Source: Comamonadaceae bacterium (GTDB taxonomy: Bacteria > Pseudomonadota > Gammaproteobacteria > Burkholderiales > Burkholderiaceae_C). Taken from it: 10,305 bases of DNA. The stretch's first letter is position 1, and each line of letters begins with the position of its first letter. The notes beneath the pieces are model-generated. The model worked only from the letters and a program-made list of their open reading frames with translations, was not told where the DNA came from and ran no database searches. Positions 1-6,300 of the stretch are shown here, piece by piece. A program made the translations under genes and the position numbers. The stretch covers positions 1 through 10,305 of the forward strand of contig CANJXV010000071.1 of the NCBI GenBank assembly GCA_947478935.1, written 5' to 3'.

Positions 1-360
1 GGCCAGCAATTCGCGCGGTTCAAAAGGCTTGGGCAGGTAGTCGTCGGCGCCGATTTCCAAGCCGATCACGCGGTCCATGGGGTCGCCCTTGGCCGTGAGC
101 ATCAGCACCGGCGTACTGGCCTGGGGGCCTTCCAACGCACGGATGCGCCTGCACACTTCCAAGCCGTCGATATCCGGCAGCATCAAGTCCAAAATGACCA
201 GGTCATAGGTCGGGCTAGCAGACAGTTTGTTGCCCAACATTTCCAGGCCCACTTGCCCGGTGGGCGCATGCCCGACTTTGAATGCGTTTTGCTCTAGGTA
301 TTCAGCCACCATGCCGGCCAGGCGGGCATCATCTTCAATCATTAGCAGGTGTTGGGTCAT
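1..360 (-). CDS. OmpR-family response regulator, receiver domain (3' part outside window)
   Basis: This is the phosphoacceptor half of a two-component response regulator, which would be phosphorylated by a sensor kinase not seen here and then bind DNA. The 120 visible residues form a complete receiver domain: acidic pocket E9-D10-D11, phosphorylatable D58 in the strand ending VILDLMLPD, switch T89 (MLTAKG) and the invariant K111 (LPKPFEPREL). The DDYLPKPF-type ending is typical of the OmpR/PhoB group, so a winged-helix DNA-binding domain is expected past the left edge, but it is not visible. The ATG at 358..360 begins directly at the conserved first strand. No good ribosome-binding site is seen. 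It lies downstream of ampG on the same strand with a 102-base gap. Two TTTAC repeats in that gap could be its own operator. The specific signal is unknown. Confidence 0.9.
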   Translation of the reverse strand, partial: MTQHLLMIEDDARLAGMVAEYLEQNAFKVGHAPTGQVGLEMLGNKLSASPTYDLVILDLMLPDIDGLEVCRRIRALEGPQASTPVLMLTAKGDPMDRVIGLEIGADDYLPKPFEPRELLA

Positions 361-393
361 GCGGGAAGTCTAGTCCTGTGCAGACACAGATTA

Positions 394-414
394 ATGCCTG
401 CGCTCGCTAGGCAT
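394..414. repeat. Inverted repeat in the response-regulator leader
   Basis: Arms ATGCCT (394-399) and AGGCAT (409-414) are perfectly complementary across 9 bases. The repeat sits between the TTTAC repeats and the response-regulator start. It could be a leader hairpin or an operator; its function is not established. Confidence 0.3.
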
Positions 415-432
415 CGTAAAGTTGGGTAAACC
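415..432 (-). promoter_or_regulatory. TTTAC direct repeat, candidate OmpR-type operator
   Basis: Read on the minus strand the segment is GGTTTACCCAACTTTACG: two TTTAC units exactly 10 bases apart, so on the same face of the helix. They end about 55 bases before the response-regulator ATG. Tandem short repeats with a 10-11 base period are the usual target of OmpR-family dimers, and such regulators often control their own gene. It resembles a PhoP box (GTTTA repeats) but the period is 10, not 11. Function is inferred. Confidence 0.4.
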
Positions 433-458
433 TTAAGGCGCTTGCTAAAGAGCTCGCC

Positions 459-480
459 CCGCTCAATCGGAGTTGAGCGG
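459..480. terminator. Hairpin at the 3' end of ampG, possible terminator
   Basis: CCGCTCAA (459-466) and TTGAGCGG (473-480) form a perfect 8-base-pair stem with a 6-base loop, and the ampG stop codon lies in one arm. On the minus strand the stem is followed by GC-rich sequence and only a short CTTT. A TTTT run is found on the opposite side (481-484). It is therefore a weak or partial terminator for ampG, or a 3' end stabiliser. Confidence 0.4.
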
Positions 481-1851
481 TTTTGGGCCTGAGGTCAGCG
501 GTGGCGTTGGCGTCTGCAACCGCGAGGCCAGCCACACCAGCAGCAGCACCGGCAAGCCCAGCAAAGCGGTGGCGTTGAAAAAATCGGCGTAACCAAAAGC
601 ATCCACATACTTGCCGGAAAAGCCCGCCACAAACTTGGGCAGGAGCAACATCATTGAGCTAAACAAAGCATATTGCGTGGCCGAATACTGCACGTTAGTT
701 AATGACGATAAGTAGGCAATAAAGGCCGACGAGGCAATGCCGCTAGCTAGGTTATCGGCCGATACCACCCAGATCAGCGCAGTCACATCATGGCCCCGCG
801 TGCTGAGCCAGGCAAATAACAAATTGGTGGCGGCGCTGAGCGCGGCGCCCAGCATCAACACCCGCATCACGCCCATGCGCAAAGCGAGCGCGCCGCCCAC
901 GAACGCGCCGACCAGCGTCATGATGACGCCATAGACCTTGGTCACCGCAGCAACTTCGTCTTTACTAAAGCCCATGTCCACATAAAACGGGTTGGCCATG
1001 ATGCCCATCACCACATCGCTGATGCGGTAGCTGGCAATCAGGGCCAGTATCAGCGCGGCCTGCCAACGGTAACGCTTCAAAAAATCTGCAAAAGGTGCGG
1101 CCAACGCGCCCTGCAGCCATTGCCGGATACCTCTGCTCGGCGCGATTGGCGCGGCCACCGGCTCGCGCGACAAGAGCACTGTCAGCACGCCGGGCAACAT
1201 GCTAAGTGCCATCACCATATAGGCTATTTGCCAGGGCCCATGTTGGTAGGGCGCCGCGGTACCCGCCACAGCAGCGGGTACTTCGACACGCGCGGCGATC
1301 CACAAAGCGCCGGCACCGGACCAAATCATGGCTAGTCGGTAGCCGGTTTGATAAGTAGCTGCCAATGCCGCCTGGTGCTGCACGTCGGCCGATTCAATAC
1401 GAAAGGCATCGAGCGCAATGTCCTGTGTCGCGGAAGCAAAAGCCACCGCCACCGCACACCAGACCACCGGGGCCAAGGCCACTTGCGGATCGGTCATGGC
1501 CATACACACCAGCGCCACCATGATGACCGCTTGCGACAACAAGAGCCAACTGCGCCGGCGCCCCAAAGCGGGCGTGAGCAAGGGAATAGGCATGCGATCG
1601 ACCAAGGGCGACCAGACCCATTTGAAGCCATAAGCCAAGCCTACCCAGCTTAGAAAGCCAATGGTGGTGCGGTCGATACCGGCCTCGCGCAGCCAAAAAC
1701 TCAGGGTGCCAAAAACTAGTAGCAAAGGCAGCCCCGCCGAAAAGCCCAGCGATAACATGCGCAAAGTGGCCGGTTCGGCGTAGATTTTCAGGGTCTGCAG
1801 CCAAGAGGCTTTAGGCTCATTGGGGGCAGGTGTGAAGGTGGGGTCGGTCAT
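463..1851 (-). CDS. ampG: AmpG-family muropeptide permease (MFS)
   Basis: This is an inner-membrane major facilitator predicted to import anhydromuropeptides from the periplasm for peptidoglycan recycling. In species with AmpR/AmpC this also influences beta-lactamase induction, but no such genes are in the window. The 462-residue product has about 12-14 hydrophobic segments and AmpG hallmarks: near the N-terminus GFSAGLPLLLVFGTLSFWL, then the loop WSPLVDR...LGRRRSW, then SATQDIALDAFR. Length is close to E. coli AmpG (491). I chose the ATG at 1849..1851, giving MTDPTFTPAPN, over an upstream in-frame TTG at 1896. The TTG would overlap the divergent protease start and would add 15 residues with no membrane or signal character. 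The gene is divergent from the M48 protease. The predicted transcription start is close to the ATG, so the 5' leader may be very short. Confidence 0.85.
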   Translation of the reverse strand: MTDPTFTPAPNEPKASWLQTLKIYAEPATLRMLSLGFSAGLPLLLVFGTLSFWLREAGIDRTTIGFLSWVGLAYGFKWVWSPLVDRMPIPLLTPALGRRRSWLLLSQAVIMVALVCMAMTDPQVALAPVVWCAVAVAFASATQDIALDAFRIESADVQHQAALAATYQTGYRLAMIWSGAGALWIAARVEVPAAVAGTAAPYQHGPWQIAYMVMALSMLPGVLTVLLSREPVAAPIAPSRGIRQWLQGALAAPFADFLKRYRWQAALILALIASYRISDVVMGIMANPFYVDMGFSKDEVAAVTKVYGVIMTLVGAFVGGALALRMGVMRVLMLGAALSAATNLLFAWLSTRGHDVTALIWVVSADNLASGIASSAFIAYLSSLTNVQYSATQYALFSSMMLLLPKFVAGFSGKYVDAFGYADFFNATALLGLPVLLLVWLASRLQTPTPPLTSGPKPLNSD

Positions 1852-1853
1852 CC

Positions 1854-1866
1854 GGGAATAATACCC
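1854..1866. promoter_or_regulatory. Palindrome in the ampG/M48 divergent spacer
   Basis: GGGAATAATACCC is symmetric at every position except one pair. It covers the only AT-rich patch in the 39-base spacer. Its minus strand holds TATTAT (1858-1863), a fair -10 element for ampG lying about 7 bases before the ATG. The plus strand holds TAATAC (1859-1864), a candidate -10 for the protease gene. No convincing -35 hexamer is seen on either side, so promoter assignment is tentative. Confidence 0.35.
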
Positions 1867-1875
1867 ACAGTCGTC

Positions 1876-1881
1876 AAGGAG
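1876..1881 (+). promoter_or_regulatory. Ribosome-binding site of the M48 protease
   Basis: AAGGAG ends 9 bases before the ATG at 1891. It is the strongest Shine-Dalgarno sequence near this start and fixes the reading start of the protease. Confidence 0.75.
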
Positions 1882-1890
1882 ATCTGGCAA

Positions 1891-2754
1891 ATGCAAGGGC
1901 GGTTATTCAACGAGATGGTGGTACGCGGCGCCTTTGCGCGTGCAGCGCTGTGCCTGCTCGCGGCGCTGCCTGCGGCGCAGACGGTGCAGGCGCAAACGCG
2001 CGAAGGCGTGCAGGTAGGCGAGACCTCGGTCTTTACCAAGATGGTCCCCGCCGACCAGGTGGAGCGCAGCGCAGCGCTGCAATACCAGCAAACTTTGGCG
2101 CAGGCGTCCAAACAAAATGCTTTAGGTCCGGCAGACCACCCGCAGGTGCATCGGTTGCGCACCATCATGGACAAAATCATCCCGTTTACCAGCACCTGGA
2201 ACCCGCGCGCCCAGCAGTGGAAGTGGGAGGTCAACCTGATTGGCTCCAACCAGATCAACGCCTATTGCATGCCCGGCGGCAAGATTGCGTTTTACACCGG
2301 CATCCTGAATAAGCTCCAACTCACTGACGACGAAGTGGCCATGGTGATGGGCCACGAAATCGCCCATGCATTGCGCGAACATGCGCGCGAGCGTATGGGC
2401 AAAGGTCAGGCTACCGAGTTTGCGGCGCGCTTGGGCGGCTCTTTGCTATCTGGCCTCTTGGGCATTGACCCGCGCCTTGGCGACGCGGTAGCGCAAACAG
2501 GGGCCAATTTGGCGTCGCTCAAGTTCGGGCGCGAGGACGAATCCGAAGCTGATCTGGTGGGTATGGAGCTGGCCGCACGCGCCGGGTATGACCCGCGCGC
2601 CGGTGTGAGCTTGTGGCAAAAAATGGCTGCTAACAACAAAGGCGCACCGCCCGAATGGCTGTCCACCCACCCCTCGGGTAATACGCGCATTGCAGAGATC
2701 GAAGCCAATCTGCCCAAGGTCATGCCCTTGTACGAGCGGGCTAAAAGCCAGTAA
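1891..2754 (+). CDS. Secreted M48-family zinc metalloprotease
   Basis: This is a predicted periplasmic zinc endopeptidase of the M48 family (LoiP/BepA-like single-domain type), which in related bacteria degrades misfolded envelope proteins. The 287 residues begin with a signal peptide: R12/R17, a hydrophobic stretch at about 18-31 and a likely cleavage after VQA at 34. C21 lies too early to be a lipobox. The zinc site is HEIAH at 155-159, with the third ligand E217 and partner D221 in ESEAD. The THPS motif around H260 is also typical of this family. There are no membrane helices after the signal and no TPR repeats, so it is shorter than BepA. The start is supported by AAGGAG at 1876. It is divergent from ampG, consistent with an envelope-related role, but the substrates are unknown. 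Confidence 0.88.
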   Translation: MQGRLFNEMVVRGAFARAALCLLAALPAAQTVQAQTREGVQVGETSVFTKMVPADQVERSAALQYQQTLAQASKQNALGPADHPQVHRLRTIMDKIIPFTSTWNPRAQQWKWEVNLIGSNQINAYCMPGGKIAFYTGILNKLQLTDDEVAMVMGHEIAHALREHARERMGKGQATEFAARLGGSLLSGLLGIDPRLGDAVAQTGANLASLKFGREDESEADLVGMELAARAGYDPRAGVSLWQKMAANNKGAPPEWLSTHPSGNTRIAEIEANLPKVMPLYERAKSQ

Positions 2755-2884
2755 GTCCGGCGGGATTCAGTGTGCAATAAGAAAGGCGCATGAGGCCTGT
2801 CCCATCCGCGGCTCAGGACCACTCCAAGCACCAGTGTATGGTGTAAAGTCGCCCTTCAAACTGCGGGGCCTGTGCCCGATCTCT

Positions 2885-3808
2885 ATGGAACAAGCCATCT
2901 CCCTGCCTATCCACGGCGACGTACTGCGCACACCTGAAGCCCGGTTTGCCAACTTGCCGGACTTCCCCTACCAGCCCCATTACACCGAGGTCGGTATTTT
3001 GCGCATCGCGCACATCGACGAAGGCCCGCGCGATGGCCCGCTGGTGCTGCTAATGCATGGCGAACCTGCCTGGTCATTTCTGTACCGCAAGATGATTCCG
3101 GTTTTTGTGGCGGCAGGCATGCGCGTAGTGGCGCCAGACCTGGTGGGTTTTGGCCGGTCTGACAAGCTGGAGGACGCGGCGGATTATTCTTATTTCAACC
3201 ATGTGCAATGGATGAAGGCCTGGGTGCAAGCCAATGATTTGCAGCACATGACTTTTTTCGGCCAAGACTGGGGTTCTTTGGTGGGCCTGCGCGTAGTGGC
3301 GGAAATGCCGGACCGTTTTGACCGTGTGGTGCTGGCCAACGGCGGCTTGCCCACGGGGTTGGATGCATTGCCAAGAGCCTTCAAAATATGGCGCGCTTTT
3401 GCGCGATACAGCCCCTGGTTTCCAATTGGCCGGATTGTTAAAACCGGTTGCCATAAAGGGCTGACGCCCGCCGAAGAAGCCGCGTATGACGCACCCTTTC
3501 CGAGCCGCAAATACACAGTGGCTGCGCGCGTGTTCCCTGGCTTTGTGCCCTCCACACCGGACGACCCCGAACGCGACCGCAACCTGGCCGCATGGGAAGT
3601 TTTTTCGCATTGGGAAAAGCCTTTTCTCACGCTGTTTAGTACGCGCGATCCGGTCACCAAAAACGGCGAGTTCATGTGGCAAAAACGCGTGCCCGGCGCC
3701 CAAGGGCAGGACCACTTCAAAATCCGAGGCGCCGGGCACTTTTTGCAAGAAGACAAAGGCGAGGAGGTGGCCCAGCACATCATCCGCTTTATGCGCGCCA
3801 CGGTTTAA
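2885..3808 (+). CDS. Haloalkane dehalogenase, subfamily I type
   Basis: This is an alpha/beta-hydrolase predicted to cleave carbon-halogen bonds hydrolytically, giving an alcohol and halide (EC 3.8.1.5), in the cytoplasm. The 307-residue product (DhlA has 310) has the oxyanion/halide motif HGEPAW (58-63), nucleophile D128 with halide-binding W129 in GQDWG, catalytic acid D255 (STRDP) and base H285 (GAGHF). The acid position after strand 7 and the LMHGEPAWSFLYRKMIP stretch point to the DhlA/DhmA subfamily. The cap domain around 160-215 contains W169 and W178, either of which could be the second halide-binding Trp. The reading frame is open further upstream into the M48 gene. The ATG at 2885 fits because LRTPEARFANLPDFPY aligns with the usual N-terminus. 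No clear ribosome-binding site is seen. The 130-base gap before it shows no convincing promoter. The natural substrate is unknown. Confidence 0.87.
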   Translation: MEQAISLPIHGDVLRTPEARFANLPDFPYQPHYTEVGILRIAHIDEGPRDGPLVLLMHGEPAWSFLYRKMIPVFVAAGMRVVAPDLVGFGRSDKLEDAADYSYFNHVQWMKAWVQANDLQHMTFFGQDWGSLVGLRVVAEMPDRFDRVVLANGGLPTGLDALPRAFKIWRAFARYSPWFPIGRIVKTGCHKGLTPAEEAAYDAPFPSRKYTVAARVFPGFVPSTPDDPERDRNLAAWEVFSHWEKPFLTLFSTRDPVTKNGEFMWQKRVPGAQGQDHFKIRGAGHFLQEDKGEEVAQHIIRFMRATV

Positions 3809-3873
3809 GCCTCGCCGCAAGTGCCTTAAAGACGCGATCCGACTATTAGCCGTTTTCGGGCCGCTTGCCCATT

Positions 3874-3900
3874 GCATCTCAAGATGCGCTACATAAGCGC
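3874..3900. repeat. Two small inverted repeats before the methyltransferase gene
   Basis: GCATCT-CA-AGATGC (3874-3887) is an operator-like palindrome. It overlaps GCGCT-ACATA-AGCGC (3886-3900), a 5-base-pair hairpin. Both lie in the 139-base gap between the dehalogenase and the methyltransferase. The gap also has TTGCCC (3866-3871) and TACATA (3891-3896) as poor promoter-like hexamers with a 19-base spacer. No firm function can be assigned. Confidence 0.25.
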
Positions 3901-3947
3901 AATTGCGACTACAAGCGCCCTGTCAGTTTGGAAGCGCTTAATAGGGC

Positions 3948-4712
3948 ATGTATGCCAACCTAGCCAACGTACCCCTCGGATACCAGACCAAGCAGGAAAG
4001 TATTGCGGTCAAAGGGGTGGCCAACATCCTGATTCGTTCTTTGCTGGACAAGCAACAATTCCACGATCCGCATAGCGAGGCATTGCAGCAGGGCATTTCA
4101 TCGGCAGCCTGGCCGCTTTTCGGCTTGTTGTGGCCCTCGGGCCTGCATTTGGCCGAGCGCTTGGCGCAAAGACCGGTACAAGCCGGCGAACGCATTTTGG
4201 AAGTGGGCTGCGGGCTGGCCTTGGCAAGCTTGGTAGGCCATAGGCGCGGCGCCGATGTCACCGCCAGCGACTGCCATCCCTTGGCCGCCGGCTTTATGCT
4301 CGAAAACCTGCGCATCAATGGGCTGCTGCCTTTGCAATTCCGCCATGGCCGCTGGGGCACGCTGCCCGCGTACGACGGGCCTTCGGCGCCCATCGCTCCA
4401 GCGCCACCCAAGTTAATTCCTTATGCACGCATTGGCATCGCAGCGGCGGTGCAAGGGCGTTTTGATCTGATCATGGGCAGCGACATCTTGTACGAGCGTG
4501 ACGAGGCGGGCACTCTTCCCGCATTCATCGAAGAGCATGCCGCCCATGCTTGTGAAGTTTGGATAGTGGACCCCAACCGGGGCAATCGCGCGCACTTTCA
4601 CCGGCATATGGCAGCCCTGGGTTTTGTACTGAAAGAATATGCCTTGACCTTGGCCGCAACCCCCGCCTTGGCGGCTTACAAAGGCCGCATGTTGAGTTAT
4701 CAGCGGCATTGA
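3948..4712 (+). CDS. Class I SAM-dependent methyltransferase, family 16 / COG3897-like
   Basis: This is a predicted S-adenosylmethionine-dependent methyltransferase with the Rossmann fold. Of the 254 residues, 83-94 carry motif I (ILEVGCGLALAS). D108 in VTASDCHP ends strand 2 and should bind the ribose hydroxyls. The post-motif segment FDLIMGSDILYERD contains DILY (179-182), the DXXY signature of the METTL21/ETFBKMT/NNMT-like group, usually annotated in bacteria as predicted nicotinamide N-methylase. Members studied in detail mostly methylate lysines on proteins, so a protein substrate is as plausible as a small molecule. The ATG at 3948 has only AGGG immediately before it, too close to be ideal, with GGAAG 13 bases away, so the exact start is uncertain. 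The gene stands alone on the plus strand and converges on the P450 gene. Confidence 0.75.
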   Translation: MYANLANVPLGYQTKQESIAVKGVANILIRSLLDKQQFHDPHSEALQQGISSAAWPLFGLLWPSGLHLAERLAQRPVQAGERILEVGCGLALASLVGHRRGADVTASDCHPLAAGFMLENLRINGLLPLQFRHGRWGTLPAYDGPSAPIAPAPPKLIPYARIGIAAAVQGRFDLIMGSDILYERDEAGTLPAFIEEHAAHACEVWIVDPNRGNRAHFHRHMAALGFVLKEYALTLAATPALAAYKGRMLSYQRH

Positions 4713-4736
4713 GCATTGGAGTCGAATGCCGATAAC
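4696..4736. terminator. Imperfect stem-loop at the convergent methyltransferase/P450 junction
   Basis: GTTATC (4696-4701) plus GGCATT (4705-4710) pair with AATGCC (4725-4730) plus GATAAC (4731-4736). This gives 12 base pairs interrupted by a 3-base bulge, with a 14-base loop. The methyltransferase stop codon lies at the top of the stem. There is no T run on either side, so it may act as a bidirectional processing or 3' protection structure and not as a classical intrinsic terminator. A smaller alternative hairpin, GCCG-N5-CGGC (4728-4740), competes with it. Confidence 0.4.
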
Positions 4737-4753
4737 CGGCTTAGCTGTAGCGC

Positions 4754-6229
4754 TTATAGCCTGGAGTTTGTTGCCTGCATTCTGGTGCGCAAGCGCATTT
4801 GCAAACCTACGGGCATCATGGCAAAAGAGAGTCGCTCCAAGGGCGGCTGCCCGTCGGCAGTACCGACGAATTCGATATCAAACTGGCCCAATAACACGGT
4901 CATTGCAATTTTCATTTCCAACATCGCCAGATAGCGGCCCGGGCAAATTCGCGGCCCGGCACCAAAAGGCGTGGAGAGCCGCTTGGCAGGGTTGTTCGCT
5001 TCCAGCCAGCGCTCGGGTTCGAAGCGGTTCGCTTGCGGTACTAATTCTTCACGCACACTGTCACGGCGCAGCAGGTTGATCACAATCGTCCCCTTGGGCA
5101 CCTGTACATCGCCCACCAACACGTCCGCATTGGCCTGCAAAGGCAATTGAGGACCCACCGGCTTGAGTCGCATGGTCTCGTGTATGCAAGCCTCGATAAA
5201 TTGCAAACCTGCCACTTCCTCCATCGTGGGCCGCAGACAATCCTCCACCGTGGTGCGTAGTTCAGTACAGGCCCTGTCCAGTGCCTGCGGGTGCGTCCAC
5301 AGCAAGTAAATCATCCAAGCGATCGTGTTGGCCGTGGTGTCCTCGCCGGCGAGCATCATGGTCATCACATTGCCTGCAACTTGGGCATCGCTCATTCCAC
5401 TGTTAGGCCTATCAGCAGCGGCCAACATGGCTTCCAGTAAATTGTGTGGTTGGCTGTGGCGTTGCGGCTCGGTTCGCATACGCGAGCGCGCTTGTGCGAT
5501 AAAACCGTCAACCGCTTTATTGACCTCGACCATGCTGCGCGCCAGAGCGCGATCTGCGCGCGAAGGAAATAGGCGCCAGATCGGAACCGGCGCAGTAATG
5601 CGCCTGAACAAGGCGGGAAATATTTTGTCCAGATGCTGCTGTATCACGTCGTCGTCAGAGCCCAGCGTATCCACTTCGGCGCCAAAGGCCAGCCCGGCGA
5701 TGGTGTCCACCGTGTAGCGCATCAAATCACTTTGCAACACAATGGTTTCCCGTCGAAAGGCGGCGTCTGTCCAGCGCTTGACCAAGCGCTGTGCCACCGT
5801 GAGCAATGCCGGGTAATAAGCGCGCACATGGCCTGGATCAAAACCTGCCATGACCATGCGGCGCTGGCGCATCCAGTCCTCCCCTTCCGCACTAAATAGG
5901 CCGGGTTGCAAGCCCATTTCCTGCCCAATTTCGCGCAGGCGGGCGGTACGGCTGAACGCAGCGGGCCGATCGCGCAACACCGAGGCAACTACCTGGTGAT
6001 CACTTAAGACCAGAATGCGTCGGCCTGCGGCGCGCAACTGATAAAAGGGGCCGTATTGCACAGCCCAGGCTTCCAAAGCCAAATGCAAAGTGGGCGAACG
6101 AAACTCCAAAGCATTACCCAGAAAAGGCAGGCCGCGCGGACCGGGAAGATCAGCAATGCGGCGGGCGGGCTTGGGTGTAAGCGGTGCGGGCGAGGCGAGC
6201 GGGGCGGAAACAGAATTCAGAGTAGGCAT
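4754..6229 (-). CDS. Cytochrome P450, soluble, eukaryote-like signature motifs
   Basis: This is a heme-thiolate monooxygenase predicted to hydroxylate or otherwise oxidise an unknown hydrophobic substrate. The 491 residues show the whole P450 fold signature. There is a proline-rich hinge LPGPRGLPFLGN (28-39), then I-helix AGEDTT (294-299) for oxygen activation, and the K-helix ETMR (351-354). The PERW meander motif is at 405-408. The heme loop PFGAGPRICPGR has the thiolate ligand C429. No N-terminal membrane helix is seen; the first 25 residues are proline/alanine-rich. AGEDTT and FGAGPRICPG resemble CYP4/CYP102-type enzymes more than the camphor type. No ferredoxin or reductase gene is in the window, so electron partners must be elsewhere. 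The ATG at 6229 lacks a clear ribosome-binding site. It follows the DMT transporter by 71 bases and may share its transcript. Confidence 0.9.
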   Translation of the reverse strand: MPTLNSVSAPLASPAPLTPKPARRIADLPGPRGLPFLGNALEFRSPTLHLALEAWAVQYGPFYQLRAAGRRILVLSDHQVVASVLRDRPAAFSRTARLREIGQEMGLQPGLFSAEGEDWMRQRRMVMAGFDPGHVRAYYPALLTVAQRLVKRWTDAAFRRETIVLQSDLMRYTVDTIAGLAFGAEVDTLGSDDDVIQQHLDKIFPALFRRITAPVPIWRLFPSRADRALARSMVEVNKAVDGFIAQARSRMRTEPQRHSQPHNLLEAMLAAADRPNSGMSDAQVAGNVMTMMLAGEDTTANTIAWMIYLLWTHPQALDRACTELRTTVEDCLRPTMEEVAGLQFIEACIHETMRLKPVGPQLPLQANADVLVGDVQVPKGTIVINLLRRDSVREELVPQANRFEPERWLEANNPAKRLSTPFGAGPRICPGRYLAMLEMKIAMTVLLGQFDIEFVGTADGQPPLERLSFAMMPVGLQMRLRTRMQATNSRL

Positions 6230-6300
6230 GGTCAGCCACTAGTGTGTTTGCAGGAGCATCACTGTAGGCGCTGCGGCATAACAACCTCAACGGCAAGGCT

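Noticed and set aside
1852..1896. Upstream TTG start for ampG adding 15 residues
   Set aside because: It would overlap the ATG of the divergent protease, has no ribosome-binding site and adds a segment with no family resemblance; the ATG at 1851 is preferred.
2790..2846. 18-codon small ORF with an upstream GAAAGG in the gap before the dehalogenase
   Set aside because: The ribosome-binding spacing is only about 3 bases, the peptide is very short and not regulated-leader-like (no codon runs), and such ORFs occur by chance.
2690..2884. 65-residue N-terminal extension of the haloalkane dehalogenase frame
   Set aside because: It begins inside the M48 gene in a different frame and has no similarity to dehalogenase N-termini; alignment of the RTPEARFANL region supports the ATG at 2885.
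3074..3877. 267-codon open frame on the minus strand opposite the dehalogenase
   Set aside because: It is antisense to a gene with intact catalytic motifs, has no recognisable domain, and long antisense frames are common in GC-rich coding DNA.
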